NCBI GenBank assembly: GCA_018399015.1
Contig: CP073761.1
Span: 1,426,001-1,490,000 of the forward strand
DNA: 64,000 nucleotides
Source of the DNA: Cyanobium sp. M30B3
GTDB lineage: Bacteria; Cyanobacteriota; Cyanobacteriia; PCC-6307; Cyanobiaceae
Reading direction: 5' to 3'
Position numbers and translations under genes: made by a program. Positions 62,918 through 64,000 of this stretch are shown here, piece by piece. Below the pieces are notes generated by a model. That model was given only the letters and a program-made list of their open reading frames with translations, was not told the origin of the DNA and made no database searches. Position 1 is the first letter of the stretch. Each line of letters begins with the position of its first letter.

Positions 62918-63910
62918 ATGGCGATCGTGATGGCCAGGGGCCTGCGCAAGACCTTCCGCGTGGCGGACAAGCAGCCTGGCTTCGCCGGCACGATGCGCCA
63001 CCTGCTGCGGCGGCGCTGGATCGATCTCGAGGCGGTACGGGAGGTGAGTTTCCAGATCGAAGCCGGCGAGGTGGTGGGCTTCCTGGGGGGCAACGGTGCC
63101 GGCAAGACCACCACCCTCAAGCTGCTCAGCGGGCTGATCCATCCGAGCGGCGGGGAGCTGCAGGTGGCCGGCCACCGCCCCTTCCGCCGCCAGCGGGCCT
63201 TCCTGGAGGCGATCACCCTGGTGATGGGCCAGAAACAGCAGCTGATCTGGGATCTGCCACCGCTCGACTCCCTGCGGGTGAATGCGGCCGTGTACGGCAT
63301 CGACGACCAGGAGGCCCGCCGCCGCATCGGCGAACTGGCGGAGATGCTGGAACTGGGCGAGGAACTCACCCGGCCGGTGCGCAAGCTCTCCCTCGGGCAG
63401 CGGATGAAGGCCGAGCTGCTGGCGGCCCTGCTGCATCGCCCCCGGGTGCTGTTCCTCGACGAACCCACCCTGGGGCTGGATGTGAATGCCCAGGCGCGGG
63501 TGCGCCAGTTCCTGGCCGACTACAACCGCCGCACCGGTGCCACGGTGCTGCTCACCAGCCACTACATGGCCGACATCACGGCGCTCTGCCCGCGGGTGCT
63601 GCTGATCCACCAGGGCCGGCTCTTCTATGACGGCGCGCTGGCGGCCCTTCGGGAGCGGCTTGCACCCTGGCGGGAGGTGCGCCTGGAACTCGGTCGACCG
63701 ATCGCAGCCGCCGAGTTGCGGCGCTACGGCGAGATCGAGCAGCTCGACGGCGCTGCGGTACGCCTGCTGATCGGTCGCGAGCGGCTGACGGCCAGCCTCA
63801 ACCAGCTCCTGGCCACGTTGCCGGTTCTGGATCTGGAGGTACGCGACCCGCCGATCGAGGAGCTGATCGGCAGGCTGTTCCAGCAGGGCAGGCTCGATCC
63901 GGTGCCATGA
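62918..63910 (+). CDS. ABC transporter ATP-binding protein, ABC-2 export type
   Basis: A 330-residue ATPase of the multidrug/antibiotic-export (NatA/DrrA-like) class. Walker A GGNGAGKTT near residue 58, Q-loop in LVMGQKQQLIWDLPP, signature KLSLGQRMKAEL (LSLGQ) and Walker B VLFLDEPTLGLD, then the H-loop LTSHYM. A ~95-residue C-terminal extension is typical of the group. It overlaps the following permease start in ATGA, so the two make an exporter. ATG 62918; divergent from DUF2499. The substrate is not predictable. Confidence 0.93.
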   Translation: MAIVMARGLRKTFRVADKQPGFAGTMRHLLRRRWIDLEAVREVSFQIEAGEVVGFLGGNGAGKTTTLKLLSGLIHPSGGELQVAGHRPFRRQRAFLEAITLVMGQKQQLIWDLPPLDSLRVNAAVYGIDDQEARRRIGELAEMLELGEELTRPVRKLSLGQRMKAELLAALLHRPRVLFLDEPTLGLDVNAQARVRQFLADYNRRTGATVLLTSHYMADITALCPRVLLIHQGRLFYDGALAALRERLAPWREVRLELGRPIAAAELRRYGEIEQLDGAAVRLLIGRERLTASLNQLLATLPVLDLEVRDPPIEELIGRLFQQGRLDPVP

Positions 63911-64000
63911 ACAGCGGCAGACGCCATGCCTGGAGCGTGCTGGTGGGCTGGCTGCGGCGGCATCGGGTGCTCTGGAGTGTGCAGTTCGCCTACATGGCCG
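63907..64000 (+). CDS. ABC-2 type permease, N-terminal fragment (runs off the window)
   Basis: Starts at ATG 63907, overlapping the ATPase stop in ATGA, and runs open to the window end: MNSGRRHAWSVLVGWLRRHR then VLWSVQFAYMA. The basic N-terminus and the start of a hydrophobic stretch fit an ABC-2 permease (DUF990-like) partner of the ATPase. Only 31 codons are visible, so the assignment rests mainly on position. Confidence 0.6.
   Translation, partial: MNSGRRHAWSVLVGWLRRHRVLWSVQFAYMA

Overview
The window is a high-GC, gene-dense piece of a picocyanobacterial chromosome of the Cyanobium / Synechococcus type (alpha-cyanobacterial lineage). The evidence is the set of oxygenic-phototroph genes (psaK, petN, psb29, ocp, frp, a beta-carotene ketolase, 2Fe-2S ferredoxin), many small cyanobacteria-specific families (DUF1230/CGLD27, DUF1830, DUF2103, DUF2256, DUF2499, DUF2811, DUF3318, DUF3593), type III glutamine synthetase, and a structured RNA beside purK where cyanobacterial 6Sa RNA is known to lie. 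There is no prophage, CRISPR array or intact insertion sequence.

Layout. 1-4.9 kb: 3'-truncated carB, then DUF3318-rsfS-CGLD27-asparaginase and an initiator tRNA with its terminator. 4.9-17.5 kb is an accessory-looking block: a urea-type (Dur3-like) sodium symporter between two tiny membrane proteins, an aspartate-carbamoyltransferase homologue that has lost the aspartate-binding motif, a 689-residue asparagine-synthetase-like amidotransferase, a DUF1028 Ntn-hydrolase-like protein, a carbamoylase/allantoate-amidohydrolase-type metallo-enzyme, a stand-alone receiver, an exported ligand-binding protein, a sensor histidine kinase and a GMC oxidoreductase. Together they look like a regulated uptake and metabolism system for a carbamoyl or amide nitrogen compound; this is the best candidate here for an undescribed pathway.

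17.5-33 kb: a candidate Yfr2-like RNA, DUF2811, CbiX chelatase, a ParB-like protein, a CPA2 antiporter fused to stress-protein domains plus a separate UspA, an AraC sensor domain and (8 kb on) a separate AraC-type DNA-binding protein, phosphoribosyltransferase, ferredoxin, glycogen phosphorylase, glnN, a fatty-acid desaturase and a LysR regulator. 33-40 kb: a lower-GC patch with an orphan ribbon-helix-helix gene, GH57 hydrolase, several tiny genes, and the photoprotection operon ocp-crtW-frp with a TspO-like gene upstream.

40-64 kb is mainly housekeeping: recQ, a lone sugar-type ABC permease, purK and 6Sa RNA, clpS, petN, cofH, psb29, clpP, ftsH, a MacB-like permease, pyruvate kinase, a MazG-like protein, yggT, scpB, ilvA, dxs, psaK, DUF3593/DUF2499 and the start of an ABC-2 exporter operon.

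A theme across the window is short tandem repeats of 13-18 bp (mostly 15 bp, so five codons) at ten places, several inside or at the 5' ends of genes, where they add pentapeptide repeats or duplicate start codons. Starts were chosen by family alignment and visible start codons; no database search was possible.
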